A stretch of 11,230 nt of DNA from Methanobacteriota archaeon. Its GTDB lineage: Archaea > Hydrothermarchaeota > Hydrothermarchaeia > Hydrothermarchaeales > BMS3B. Shown here piece by piece: positions 1 through 6,930 of this stretch. The stretch covers positions 1-11,230 of the forward strand of contig JAADFH010000143.1 in the NCBI GenBank assembly GCA_013152995.1. The letters are read 5' to 3'. Position 1 is the stretch's first letter; every line of letters starts with the position of its first letter. A program made the translations under genes and the position numbers. The notes under the pieces were generated by a model. That model was not told where the DNA came from. It saw nothing but the letters and a program-made list of their open reading frames with translations, and searched no databases.

Positions 1-86
1 GTGCCACATGCCGGGCAGTGCTGGGCAAGCATGGTGGCTCTGGAGAGCAGCAGTGTGACCATCTTCTGAATCTCTTCCTCATCCAT
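1..86 (-). CDS. Autoantigen p27 (Sjogren/scleroderma autoantigen 1)-like zinc-ribbon protein, N-terminal part
   Basis: This is the first 28 codons of a minus-strand gene that runs off the left edge. It begins with ATG at 86 and reads MDEEEIQKMVTLLLSRATML followed by AQHCPACG. An acidic start, a short helix ending in a 'ATML' stretch and then a CPxCG half zinc ribbon match the archaeal members of the autoantigen p27 family (Pfam PF06677), small proteins of unknown role that normally carry a second Cys pair downstream. The second pair would lie outside the window. No Shine-Dalgarno site precedes the ATG, so the mRNA may be leaderless or have a very short leader. The gene diverges from the UPF0147 gene across 87 bp. 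The family call rests on a short fragment and is tentative. Confidence 0.7.
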   Translation of the reverse strand, partial: MDEEEIQKMVTLLLSRATMLAQHCPACG

Positions 87-112
87 AACTCTACTAGAAT
101 ATTTTATAACGT

Positions 113-126
113 AAAAAATTTATAAA
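113..126 (+). promoter_or_regulatory. BRE/TATA promoter for the UPF0147 operon
   Basis: A run of six A (113-118) is followed directly by TTTATAAA (119-126), the textbook archaeal BRE plus TATA arrangement. The expected start site about 26 nt past the box centre is near 148, giving a leader of roughly 25 nt that contains the strong Shine-Dalgarno site. TTTATAAA is its own reverse complement. It could therefore also serve the divergent minus-strand gene, whose ATG is at 86, with a predicted start near 96. A second AT-rich element (TTTTATAA, 102-109) lies closer to that gene. Confidence 0.65.
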
Positions 127-161
127 GGAGTGAGTAAGATAACTGCCTCGCTTACTTTTTT

Positions 162-170
162 GGAGGTGAT
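162..170 (+). promoter_or_regulatory. Strong Shine-Dalgarno site for UPF0147
   Basis: GGAGGTGAT is a full-length complement to the 3' end of archaeal 16S rRNA and ends 3 nt before the ATG at 174. It fixes the start of the UPF0147 gene and shows that this mRNA has a leader, unlike several other genes in the window. Confidence 0.85.
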
Positions 171-173
171 TAC

Positions 174-431
174 ATGGAGCAGGAGGAAAAGATGAGGCAG
201 ATATGTGAGGTGCTGGATCAGGTTATTGAGGACACTTCAATACCGAGAAACATACGCAGGGCAGCCGAGGAAGCCAAGAACGCCCTGATGAACGAGAAGG
301 AGGACATAGGCGTCAGGGTGAGCTCGGCAATCTACATACTGGAGGAGATCAGCAACGACAGAAATCTGCCTCTCCATGCAAGAACAATAATATGGAACGT
401 ATCCAGTGAGCTGGAGACAATTAAAACATGA
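174..431 (+). CDS. UPF0147 family protein
   Basis: This 85-residue protein matches the archaeal UPF0147 family (Pfam PF03685) along its whole length, and the length is normal for the family. It is all-helical, with a repeated pattern around 'IPRNIRRAAEEAKNAL' (about residues 23-38) and 'LPLHARTIIWNVSSELE' (about residues 65-81), which suggests two related helical hairpins. It has no enzyme motif, membrane segment or signal peptide, and the biochemical role of the family is unknown to me. The start is fixed by the GGAGGTGAT ribosome site. Its TGA overlaps the ATG of the next gene in an ATGA, so the two are probably translationally coupled. Confidence 0.92.
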   Translation: MEQEEKMRQICEVLDQVIEDTSIPRNIRRAAEEAKNALMNEKEDIGVRVSSAIYILEEISNDRNLPLHARTIIWNVSSELETIKT

Positions 432-979
432 AAGATGTGCTTCTCGCAATAGCCGAGGAGCTTGTGCTCTTTTCTCCAGAAGAGGCGCGGCAGGTGCTGG
501 GTCAGGTTTCCAGGTCTGACTCTGCCCTTGCTGCCAGCGTGGAGCGTCTGGTGGGGGAGGGTGCCCTTCTCCCTCTTGAAGCTGGGGAGAGCGTGCTCAG
601 CACGCCGGCGCTGCTCAGGTGGTCAGAGGCGAGCGGGGCGAGCATGCCGGAGGTCAGAGAGGCGATAGCCAGCCTTGGTTTGCCCAGGAGGAGCTACTCC
701 GACGTGCACTGGGATGCGCTCACCACCCGCCTCCTCGGAATTCTTGAGGAAGAGGCAAAAGCTCTGGAGAAGGACGTGGTGGAGCTTCTTCAGCCGCCCA
801 AGAAGCTGGAGATGAGGTACTTTGACCTTGCGATAGAGTTCCACAGGTACTACAGCCAGGTTCTCAGGCTGAGCTTCACCGAGGAGCTTTCAGGAAGAAT
901 ACCGCTGCAGAGGTGGGAAGAGTTCTTCAGCATCCTCAGCAGGCTGCGGGAGCTCCTGAACAGGCTGGACTACAGGTAG
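428..979 (+). CDS. Hypothetical helical protein coupled to UPF0147
   Basis: This 183-residue protein is not one I recognise. It has no Cys, no signal peptide and no membrane segment, and looks cytoplasmic and mostly helical. Residues 1-95 contain short helices with a possible winged-helix-like pattern ('SPEEARQVLGQ' then 'ASVERLVGEGALL'). Residues 96-135 are rich in Glu, Lys and Leu and could form a coiled coil. The C-terminal part ('LEMRYFDLAIEFHRYYSQVL' and 'RWEEFFSILSRLRELL') is aromatic and basic. The ATG overlaps the UPF0147 stop by four bases, with a weak GGAGA 10 nt upstream, so expression is probably coupled to UPF0147. The 3' end overlaps the opposing nucleotidyltransferase gene by 10 bp. 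Its codon use matches the neighbours, which supports a real gene. Confidence 0.8.
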   Translation: MKDVLLAIAEELVLFSPEEARQVLGQVSRSDSALAASVERLVGEGALLPLEAGESVLSTPALLRWSEASGASMPEVREAIASLGLPRRSYSDVHWDALTTRLLGILEEEAKALEKDVVELLQPPKKLEMRYFDLAIEFHRYYSQVLRLSFTEELSGRIPLQRWEEFFSILSRLRELLNRLDYR

Positions 980-1713
980 GGCTCCAGGTATCTGAAGTTC
1001 AGCCTCAGCAGGTCCCTCCAGCCTGAGAGGTGCACCCAGGTAGGGGTTAGCACCCCTCTGAGCTCAAGCCCCGCCTCAATCATGTCCTGCAGCGCAAGCG
1101 GAATCTCGTACTCGCCGCGTGGAGAGAGCCCAACACCCTCTATAAAGCTCACCGCCTCCCTGCTGAAGATGTACATGGGTGCTGCTGCAATCTCGCTGAG
1201 AACCTCATCCTCTGAAGGCTTCTCCACCAGCGCGGTGACCCTGCCTCCCTCCAGCCTGACGCTGCTCGCCTCTCCCATCTCCTCCCTCTTCATGCGCTTC
1301 AGGCTGAGCGTTGCGGCTGGCTTCTCTGCGCTGTGCACCTCAAGCATCTCCTGCAGGTGCTCCTCCGGGAACAGGTAGTCGCAGGCAAGCACTAAGAAGC
1401 TCTCCTCACCCTCAAGCAGGGGCAGCGCCTGCTGCAGCGCGTGGGCAGAGCCCAGGGGCTCGGGCTGGTGCACCCTCTCCACCTCATACCCCTGCCCGCG
1501 CACGAATTCCTCCAGCAGGCTCCCGTGCCTGCCCGTGACCAGCACCACCCTCTCAAACCCCGCAGCCTCAAGCATCTCAAGCTGCTGCAGCACCACAGCT
1601 CTGCCATTCACCGGCAGCATCGCCTTGGGCACCGCATGCGTGAGCGGCTCCAGCCTGCTTCCCCTGCCACCCGCCAGAATCACCGCAAGCACGTGCCTGT
1701 GCAGAAGCCTCAC
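970..1713 (-). CDS. Sugar-phosphate nucleotidyltransferase (NTP_transferase family)
   Basis: This predicted cytoplasmic enzyme joins a sugar-1-phosphate to an NTP, giving an NDP-sugar and pyrophosphate, probably for glycan or lipid glycosylation. The 247-residue protein has the Rossmann-like signature LAGGRGSRLEPLT (residues 13-25), PK at 29-30, a metal-binding Asp in 'VLACDYLF' (D112), 'EKP' (164-166) and the C-terminal 'WVHLSGWRDLLRLN'. It ends after the catalytic domain and lacks the left-handed beta-helix acetyltransferase domain of GlmU-type proteins. Sugar and nucleotide specificity cannot be read from the sequence; glucose-1-P thymidylyl- or uridylyltransferase and mannose-1-P guanylyltransferase are all possible. 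The start is a GTG at 1713; another in-frame GTG at 1692 (residue 8) would also keep the signature. It is divergent from htrA. Confidence 0.88.
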   Translation of the reverse strand: MRLLHRHVLAVILAGGRGSRLEPLTHAVPKAMLPVNGRAVVLQQLEMLEAAGFERVVLVTGRHGSLLEEFVRGQGYEVERVHQPEPLGSAHALQQALPLLEGEESFLVLACDYLFPEEHLQEMLEVHSAEKPAATLSLKRMKREEMGEASSVRLEGGRVTALVEKPSEDEVLSEIAAAPMYIFSREAVSFIEGVGLSPRGEYEIPLALQDMIEAGLELRGVLTPTWVHLSGWRDLLRLNFRYLEPYL

Positions 1714-1755
1714 ATCACAAACCTTAAGTAGCTCATAGCATCCTGAAATAAAAAG
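1714..1755. promoter_or_regulatory. Compact divergent promoter region (nucleotidyltransferase / HtrA)
   Basis: Only 42 bp separate the two divergent starts. On the plus strand CTTAAGTA (1723-1730) is centred about 29 nt before the HtrA ATG and predicts a transcript start near 1753, so htrA mRNA would be leaderless or nearly so; no Shine-Dalgarno site is present. On the minus strand TTTTTATT (1754-1747) predicts a start near 1724 and a leader of about 11 nt before the GTG at 1713. Both boxes are imperfect, so the exact positions are inferred. Confidence 0.5.
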
Positions 1756-2907
1756 ATGGACAGGCGCTCATACATAGCCTGCATAGCCTCGGGGGTTATA
1801 GGCGCCCTGCTCATGTACATGCTGATTTACCCGCCCTGGGCTACCCAGAGCCGCACCATCGTGACTGGTGAGGGCACGCTGAACCTGCAGGGTGTGAAGA
1901 GCGTTGAGGTAGTGGTGCTGAACGGCAGCATAGACGTGGAGGAGGTGGTGCGCAGGGTTTACCAGGACGCCGTGGAGAGCGTTGTCAGGGTGGAGGTGGA
2001 GAGGAACATAACCGGGGAGGAGGAACATCCAGCAGTTGAGGCTACGGGCTCCGGAATAGTGTACCGCAGCGACGGCTACATCCTCACCGCGGACCACGTT
2101 GTTGTTAATGCGAGCAGCATAGTGGTGGTTCTGCATGATGGCAGCAGCTACGCCGCCGAGCTCGTGGGCAGGGACCCTATGACGGACATAGCGGTGCTGC
2201 GCATCAGGGCGAACAACTTAAAGCCCGCGCTGCTCGGCAACTCCTCGCAGGTTGAGCCCGGGAGCATAGCCATCGCCATAGGCAACCCCTACGGTCTCGC
2301 CAACAGCGTGAGCTACGGCATAGTTAGCGGTGTCAACAGGAGCATAGAGATAGGCACCGGCTACAGGATGCACGACATAATCCAGACAGACACCGCAATA
2401 AACCCGGGCAACTCCGGCGGACCGCTGCTGAACTCTAAGGGTGAGGTCATAGGTGTGAATACAGCGATCTTCTCAACCAGCACGGGTTTTCAGGGCATAG
2501 GCTTTGCGATACCCATAAACACCGCCCGCTATGTTGCTGACAGCATAATAAAGCACGGCAAGGTTCTGAGAGCGTGGCTGGGGATAACCGGCATAGACCT
2601 CACACCCGCGCTTGCGAGGGCTCTCAACCTGAGCGTGAGCAGAGGTGCGCTGGTTATGAGCGTTGCTCCTGAATCGCCGGCCGAGGAGGCTGGAGTACTG
2701 CCCAGCAGGGGTGTGCTGGGCAGCGCCAACTTCACCCCTGGTGATGTTATTCTTGAGGTCGGGGGGAGGAAGGTTGAGAACATGGACGACGTGGTGCAGG
2801 CGGTGACGAGCCACAGGATAGGTGAGACGATTGAGCTCAAGCTCTACCGCAACGGCAGGGTGCTCAGCCTGCGTGTAACCCTGGGTGAGCGCCCCGCAAA
2901 CCTCTAA
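1756..2907 (+). CDS. Membrane-anchored HtrA/Deg-type serine protease with PDZ domain
   Basis: This is an ATP-independent serine protease of the HtrA/DegP/DegQ family, expected to act outside the cytoplasmic membrane on misfolded or signal proteins. The 383-residue protein starts with a single membrane segment (about residues 7-25). A trypsin-like domain follows with the complete triad: H114 in 'TADHVV', D144 in 'MTDIAVL' and S220 in 'GNSGGPL'. One PDZ domain covers about residues 275-375. The PDZ carries an insertion of about a dozen residues between 'EEAGV' and 'PGDVILEVGG'. The mRNA is probably leaderless. The 3' end overlaps the opposing OGG1 gene by 4 bp. The family assignment is secure; substrates and regulators are unknown. 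Archaeal HtrA proteins are patchily distributed, so ancient transfer from bacteria is possible, but base composition is like that of the neighbours. Confidence 0.95.
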   Translation: MDRRSYIACIASGVIGALLMYMLIYPPWATQSRTIVTGEGTLNLQGVKSVEVVVLNGSIDVEEVVRRVYQDAVESVVRVEVERNITGEEEHPAVEATGSGIVYRSDGYILTADHVVVNASSIVVVLHDGSSYAAELVGRDPMTDIAVLRIRANNLKPALLGNSSQVEPGSIAIAIGNPYGLANSVSYGIVSGVNRSIEIGTGYRMHDIIQTDTAINPGNSGGPLLNSKGEVIGVNTAIFSTSTGFQGIGFAIPINTARYVADSIIKHGKVLRAWLGITGIDLTPALARALNLSVSRGALVMSVAPESPAEEAGVLPSRGVLGSANFTPGDVILEVGGRKVENMDDVVQAVTSHRIGETIELKLYRNGRVLSLRVTLGERPANL

Positions 2908-3656
2908 GGCTTCAGCTCCTCTCTTGCAAGAAGGTACAGGTACTGCTGGGCATAGCCCTGGTAGGGCTCCCATCTTGCAGAAAAGCTCTCAATCCTGCTG
3001 CGGCTCACTCCGAAGTACTCCTGCATCGCCCTCGCTATCCACACGTCAACCGGAAAAGCCTCTAAGAAGCCGTAGCCGAAGAGGAGCACGCACTCAGCCA
3101 CCTTCTCGCCAACGCCGGGCAGCCTCATCAGCTCCCTCTTAGCCTCCTGGAACTCCAGCCTCTCAATCCCCTCCAGCGCACCCTCAGCCACCAGCTCTGC
3201 CGAGCGCTTTATGAACCTCTCCCTGAACCCCAGCCTTGCATGCTTCAGCTCAGCCTCCGCGAGCACCTCCGGGGCTGGCATGCGCCCTCCTGCTAAGCTC
3301 ATAATCGCCTGCACGTTCCTCTTTATCCTGGGGATGTTGTTGTTTATGGAGCACAGGAACGCCACCAGCGTCTCCCAGGGCTCGCTAAGTGTCAGCCTGA
3401 GCCCCCTGAACCTGCGCACGGCTCTTGCGAGCGCCTCATCCCGGCACAGCACCTCATAGACCTCCTCCAGTCTGTCCTCCAGCCTGAGCAGCCTGTGCAC
3501 ATACTCCCCTGAGCAGCCCCTGTACCTGAGCACGCTGCCATCCTGCCAGAGCTCTGCTCTGGTGTCAAGCATCCTGAAGTACCTGCTGCCCTGCTTCTGC
3601 CACAGGAATTCAGGAGGCTGACCGCTCTCCATCGTCAGCCTGAGGTTGAGAAGCAT
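2904..3656 (-). CDS. ogg: 8-oxoguanine DNA glycosylase/AP lyase, OGG1 family
   Basis: This DNA repair enzyme excises 8-oxoguanine and cleaves the abasic site. It is 250 residues long, close to the minimal OGG1 core. The N-terminal OGG_N region includes 'LTMESGQ' (human LTLDSGQ, containing the 8-oxoG-contacting Gly). 'CSINNNI' (102-108) matches human CSSNNNI. The helix-hairpin-helix '[11 protein letters not shown]' (179-189) holds the catalytic Lys, K185 (human K249), and the base-stacking Cys, C189 (human C253). 'FPVDVW' holds the catalytic Asp, D204 (human D268). '[11 protein letters not shown]' near the end aligns with human PYAGWAQAVLF, so Q237 matches Q315 while Y241 replaces F319. It belongs to the OGG1 type rather than the AGOG or short Ogg2 types. 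A TATA element 24 nt upstream predicts a leaderless mRNA. It is divergent from the ornithine cyclodeaminase gene. Confidence 0.95.
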   Translation of the reverse strand: MLLNLRLTMESGQPPEFLWQKQGSRYFRMLDTRAELWQDGSVLRYRGCSGEYVHRLLRLEDRLEEVYEVLCRDEALARAVRRFRGLRLTLSEPWETLVAFLCSINNNIPRIKRNVQAIMSLAGGRMPAPEVLAEAELKHARLGFRERFIKRSAELVAEGALEGIERLEFQEAKRELMRLPGVGEKVAECVLLFGYGFLEAFPVDVWIARAMQEYFGVSRSRIESFSARWEPYQGYAQQYLYLLAREELKP

Positions 3657-3703
3657 GCGAAAGGTTATTTATCCGGCAGCTTATATTGCTTCCGGGTGTG
3701 AGG
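3657..3703. promoter_or_regulatory. Divergent promoter region (OGG1 / ornithine cyclodeaminase)
   Basis: A 47-bp spacer holds one TATA-like box for each direction. On the minus strand AATATAAG (3687-3680) predicts a start at about 3657, one base before the OGG1 ATG at 3656, so that transcript should be leaderless. On the plus strand TTATTTATC (3665-3673) predicts a start near 3696, giving a leader of about 8 nt before the ATG at 3704, or almost none if the in-frame GTG at 3698 is used. The two boxes lie inside each other's core promoter, so the two transcripts may compete. Confidence 0.55.
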
Positions 3704-4939
3704 ATGGAAGTGCGAGAAATTGAGCTCAGGGGGCACATAATAGACTCTCTCATACTGCCGAGGGTGTTTGACACGATAATGGACATGGGGGGAGATTTTG
3801 AGGTTCTGAGCTTCAGGATAGGCAAGCGCCGCACAGACCCGAGCTACGCCAGGATACTGGTGAAGGCGGAAAGCAGGGAGAAGCTGGACGAGATTCTGGG
3901 TGAGCTGCACAGAATCGGCGCCACGGTGCCGGAGGTGGAGGAGGCGAAGCTTGAGCCCGCGCCCGCTGACAGGGTTCTCCCGCAGGGTTTCTACTCCACC
4001 ACCAACCACCCGACCTACGTGCTGGTTGGCGGAGAGTGGGTGGAGGTGGAGGACATTGAGATGGACACCGCCATAGTGGTTGACCTCAAGCAGAGGCGTG
4101 CCAGATGCAAGCCAATAAGCGAGATTAAAAAGGGCGAGCTGGTGGTGGTGGGGCAGAGCGGTATAAGGGTGGTGCCCCCTGAGAGACCCAGGGAAGCGAG
4201 CGTGTTTGAGTTCATGCGCAGCAGCGTGAGCAGCGAGAAGCCTGTTGCGGCTATAATTTCCAAGGTGGCTGAGGCTATAATTGAGGTTAAAGCGCAGGGA
4301 GGGAAGGTGCTTGCTGTTGCAGGACCCGCGGTGGTGCACACCAGCGCCGCATCCGCGCTTGCCTGGATGATAAGGCATGGCTACGTGGACGTGCTCTACG
4401 CCGGAAATGCGCTTGCGGTGCACGACATAGAGGCGCAGCTCTTCCACACCTCCTTAGGAATGGACGTTGAGACAGGCAAGCCCTCGGAGGGTGGGCACAG
4501 AAACCACCTGTATGCGATAAATGAGGTGATGCGCGCTGGCGGGATAGCAGAGCTGGTTAGGAGCGGCAAGCTGAGGGCGGGGATAATGTACGAGGTGGTT
4601 CGCAGGGGCATACCCTACGTGCTCGCCGGCTCAATACGGGACGATGGACCCCTGCCGGAGGTGATAACCGACGTGCTTGAGGCGCAGCGGGAGATGCGCA
4701 GGCACCTGAAGGGGGTGAAGCTGGTGCTCATGCTGTGCACCATGCTTCACAGCATAGCCGTTGGCAACCTGCTGCCCAGCAGCGTGCGCACCATCTGCGT
4801 GGACATCAACCCTGCCACTGTAACAAAGCTCACCGACAGGGGTACCGCACAGGCTATGGGGATAGTGAGCGACGTCGGGGTGTTTCTGCCGATGCTCGTG
4901 GAGGAACTGCGCAGAAGGGAAGGGAACACTTCAAACTGA
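3704..4939 (+). CDS. Archaeal ornithine cyclodeaminase (TIGR00300 / LOR-SDH N-domain family)
   Basis: The protein matches the archaeal TIGR00300 family, whose Methanococcus maripaludis member was shown to convert ornithine to proline and ammonia with NAD. Such enzymes supply proline where the ProABC route is missing. It is cytoplasmic and 411 residues long from ATG 3704. The N-terminal LOR/SDH domain ('[20 protein letters not shown]' onward, about residues 2-95) is followed by the conserved '[12 protein letters not shown]' and a C-terminal Rossmann-like region with '[14 protein letters not shown]', '[12 protein letters not shown]', '[12 protein letters not shown]' and '[12 protein letters not shown]'. 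The last part ('[12 protein letters not shown]') is also typical. I chose ATG 3704 because family members begin just before this REIELRGH segment; TTG 3686 and GTG 3698 are in-frame alternatives. Some databases label the family lysine-ketoglutarate reductase/saccharopine dehydrogenase, which is less likely here. Confidence 0.9.
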   Translation: MEVREIELRGHIIDSLILPRVFDTIMDMGGDFEVLSFRIGKRRTDPSYARILVKAESREKLDEILGELHRIGATVPEVEEAKLEPAPADRVLPQGFYSTTNHPTYVLVGGEWVEVEDIEMDTAIVVDLKQRRARCKPISEIKKGELVVVGQSGIRVVPPERPREASVFEFMRSSVSSEKPVAAIISKVAEAIIEVKAQGGKVLAVAGPAVVHTSAASALAWMIRHGYVDVLYAGNALAVHDIEAQLFHTSLGMDVETGKPSEGGHRNHLYAINEVMRAGGIAELVRSGKLRAGIMYEVVRRGIPYVLAGSIRDDGPLPEVITDVLEAQREMRRHLKGVKLVLMLCTMLHSIAVGNLLPSSVRTICVDINPATVTKLTDRGTAQAMGIVSDVGVFLPMLVEELRRREGNTSN

Positions 4940-4966
4940 TTATCGTTACCCTGTGGCTGAATATGT

Positions 4967-5401
4967 ATGGGGCATGGAGCGCGCCGCCTTCTTGTTCTGC
5001 TCCTGCTGATTGCTGCAGCGGGAGCGGGGGCGGTGCTGCTCTACCACTCCCCTGCTGATGGTGGTGATGAAGAGCTCACAGAGGGGGTGGTGGAGCGAAT
5101 AATAGACGGTGATACCATGGTGGTGAGCGGCTTCAGAGTGAGGCTGGTGGGCATAAACACGCCCGAGAGGGGCGAGCCCGGGTACGAGGAGGCAAAGAAC
5201 TTCCTGCTTGAGCTCTGCCCTCCGGGCATGGTAGTGCGCCTGGATGTGGATGACCTTGAGCCCTACGACAAATACGGCAGGGTGCTGGCGGTGGTGTACT
5301 GCAATGGCGTAAACGCAAATGCGGAGCTGCTCAGGCGCGGCTACGCTGAGGTTATGTACATCCCGCCCTCGGAGTTCAGACCCTGGGAGTGGAGGCAGTA
5401 G
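4967..5401 (+). CDS. Membrane-anchored or secreted staphylococcal-nuclease-like (SNase/thermonuclease) protein
   Basis: This is a predicted calcium-dependent phosphodiesterase acting on DNA or RNA outside the membrane. The 144-residue protein begins with a basic stretch and a hydrophobic segment (about residues 8-26) without a lipobox, so it is either an anchor or a signal peptide. The SNase domain covers about residues 38-134. D49 in 'IDGDT', R59 in 'VRLVG', E67 in 'NTPE' and R105 in 'DKYGR' correspond to nuclease residues D21, R35, E43 and R87, so all three main catalytic side chains (R35, E43, R87) are present. The metal ligand equivalent to D40 is Asn (N64). No clear Shine-Dalgarno site precedes ATG 4967, 27 bp after the cyclodeaminase stop. 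The C-terminus is short and its end lies 2 nt from, or overlaps, the kinase start, indicating an operon with the two-component genes. Confidence 0.9.
   Translation: MGHGARRLLVLLLLIAAAGAGAVLLYHSPADGGDEELTEGVVERIIDGDTMVVSGFRVRLVGINTPERGEPGYEEAKNFLLELCPPGMVVRLDVDDLEPYDKYGRVLAVVYCNGVNANAELLRRGYAEVMYIPPSEFRPWEWRQ
5391..5395 (+). promoter_or_regulatory. Shine-Dalgarno site that favours a TTG start for the kinase
   Basis: GGAGG lies inside the end of the nuclease gene, 8 nt before an in-frame TTG at 5404. The other candidate start, GTG at 5389, overlaps this site and has only a poor GGGA before it. The spacing argues for TTG, which would place the kinase 2 nt after the nuclease stop. Confidence 0.55.
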
Positions 5402-5403
5402 GG

Positions 5404-6930
5404 TTGCGCAGGTACCATGCTCTGGGAATAGGCGTGGTGGCTCTGGGAGTGCTCTTCAACATAGCCTACTGGGAGGTGGAGCGACTGCTGCAGCACGGGG
5501 GGATGAGCTACCGGGAGCACTTCATGCAGAGCCCGGTGGCAAGCGTCCTTGCAATAGCCTTCCTGCCCGTGATGGCGCTCATAGGGTATCAGATAATAAG
5601 GGAGGGCAGGCTTAGGGAGGAGCTGGAGCGTGAGGTGGAGGTGAGGAAGAAGGCTGAGAAGGCGATGAGGCAGTATCTGGAGGAGCTCAGGGCGGTGCAC
5701 GAGATTGACAGGAGCATCATAGAGAGCTCTGACCTGGGCTCGCTGCTGGAGTTCATAGTCAAGAAAGCCAGGGAGCTCACGGGCGCGGATGTGTGCTTCT
5801 TCGGGCTGGTGGAGGGAGACGTTATAAAGCTGCACGCCTTCTCGGGGGCGATGACGGGCATAACCACCGAGGAGTTCAGGAACATTGAGCTCAGGCGGGG
5901 TGAGGGCGCCGGCTGGCTTGCGCTGCAGAGCGCAAAGCCCGTGTACGTGGCAGACTACCTGAGGGATGAGAGGATGAAGGTGGGGGAGAAGGTGAGGGAT
6001 GCGGTGAGGCGGGAGAGGCTGGTGTCCATGCTGGCGGTGCCCTTCTTCTCACGCGAGGGCAAGCCCACAGGCGTGCTGTACGTGGCGATGCGCAGGAGGT
6101 ACGAGTTCAGCGATGAGGAGGTGGAGGTGCTGCTCACCCTCGCATCCCAGGCGTCCATGGCTGTGGAGCACGCAAGGCTGCTGGAGGAGATAAGGAGAGC
6201 CTACGAGGAGCTGAAGAAGGTTGACCAGATAAAGGACAGCATAATAGCCAACGTGGGGCACGAGCTCAGAACGCCGATAACCATCGCCAAGGGTGCGATA
6301 GAGCTGCTTGAGGAGGAGGAAGATCCGGAGGAGCGCAGGGAGCTGATTGACATGGCTTACTCGGCGCTGGTGAGGCAGGACTTCATAGTCAGCAACCTGC
6401 TGGAGGCTGCGAAGTTCAGGGAGGGCATAACCAAGCCCCACAGGGAGGTTGTGGAGCTGAAGCCGCTGGTTGACACCATGGTGGACTGGTTCATGCCCAT
6501 GGCGAGGCAGAACAGGCTGGAGTTCGTGGTTGAGGTTGGCGACGCCACCAGCGTCTGCGCCGACCCGGAGCACGTGGAGCACGTGCTCAGGAATCTTATA
6601 AGCAATGCGATAAAGTTTAATAAGTCTGGAGGCAAAGTAATTATCAAAGCCCATGAGCAAGACGGAAGGGTAGAGGTGTGCGTTGAGGATACGGGAATCG
6701 GAATACCTGCAGAGGTGCTTGAGAGGGTGTTTGAGAAGTTTTACCAGGTTGACCCCTCACCCACCAGGAAGTACGGGGGAATTGGTCTGGGGCTGGCAAT
6801 AGCACGTGAGATGGTGCGCGCCAACGGGGGAGAGATAAGGGTGGAGTCCGAGCCTGACAGCGGCTCAAGGTTCTGCTTTACACTGCCCGCAGCGGAGGGA
6901 TGTGATGGTAAGGATACTGGTGGTGGATGA
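5404..6930 (+). CDS. Two-TM GAF-domain sensor histidine kinase
   Basis: This is a membrane histidine kinase that autophosphorylates on His and passes phosphate to a response regulator, almost certainly the next gene. Residues are numbered from the alternative GTG at 5389; subtract 5 for the TTG 5404 start. Two membrane segments (about 10-28 and 49-69) flank an outside loop of only about 20 residues. A charged coiled coil (70-105) and a GAF domain (about 106-260) follow. The HisKA H-box has H291 in 'NVGHELRTP'. The ATPase domain has an N-box ('RNLISNAIKFN', N402 and N406), G1 ('DTGIGIP', D434), F-box ('FEKFYQ') and G2 ('GGIGLGLAIA'). All catalytic motifs look intact. There is no HAMP or PAS domain, so sensing probably lies in the GAF domain or membrane helices. 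The 3' end overlaps the regulator gene by 26 nt. Confidence 0.93.
   Translation: MRRYHALGIGVVALGVLFNIAYWEVERLLQHGGMSYREHFMQSPVASVLAIAFLPVMALIGYQIIREGRLREELEREVEVRKKAEKAMRQYLEELRAVHEIDRSIIESSDLGSLLEFIVKKARELTGADVCFFGLVEGDVIKLHAFSGAMTGITTEEFRNIELRRGEGAGWLALQSAKPVYVADYLRDERMKVGEKVRDAVRRERLVSMLAVPFFSREGKPTGVLYVAMRRRYEFSDEEVEVLLTLASQASMAVEHARLLEEIRRAYEELKKVDQIKDSIIANVGHELRTPITIAKGAIELLEEEEDPEERRELIDMAYSALVRQDFIVSNLLEAAKFREGITKPHREVVELKPLVDTMVDWFMPMARQNRLEFVVEVGDATSVCADPEHVEHVLRNLISNAIKFNKSGGKVIIKAHEQDGRVEVCVEDTGIGIPAEVLERVFEKFYQVDPSPTRKYGGIGLGLAIAREMVRANGGEIRVESEPDSGSRFCFTLPAAEGCDGKDTGGG

Noticed and set aside
3665..4447. A 260-codon open frame antisense to the ornithine cyclodeaminase gene, and similar ones at 6049-6660 (minus, inside the kinase), 7465-8004 and 8083-8634 (plus, inside aspS).
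   Set aside because: They lie entirely over well-supported conserved genes, have odd His/Leu/Pro-rich compositions and lack ribosome sites or promoters. They are expected by-products of GC-rich coding DNA.
4940..4966. Possible separate promoter before the SNase-like gene (TTATCGTTA near 4940).
   Set aside because: The match to an archaeal TATA box is poor, there is no BRE, and the 27-bp gap is also compatible with read-through from the cyclodeaminase gene.
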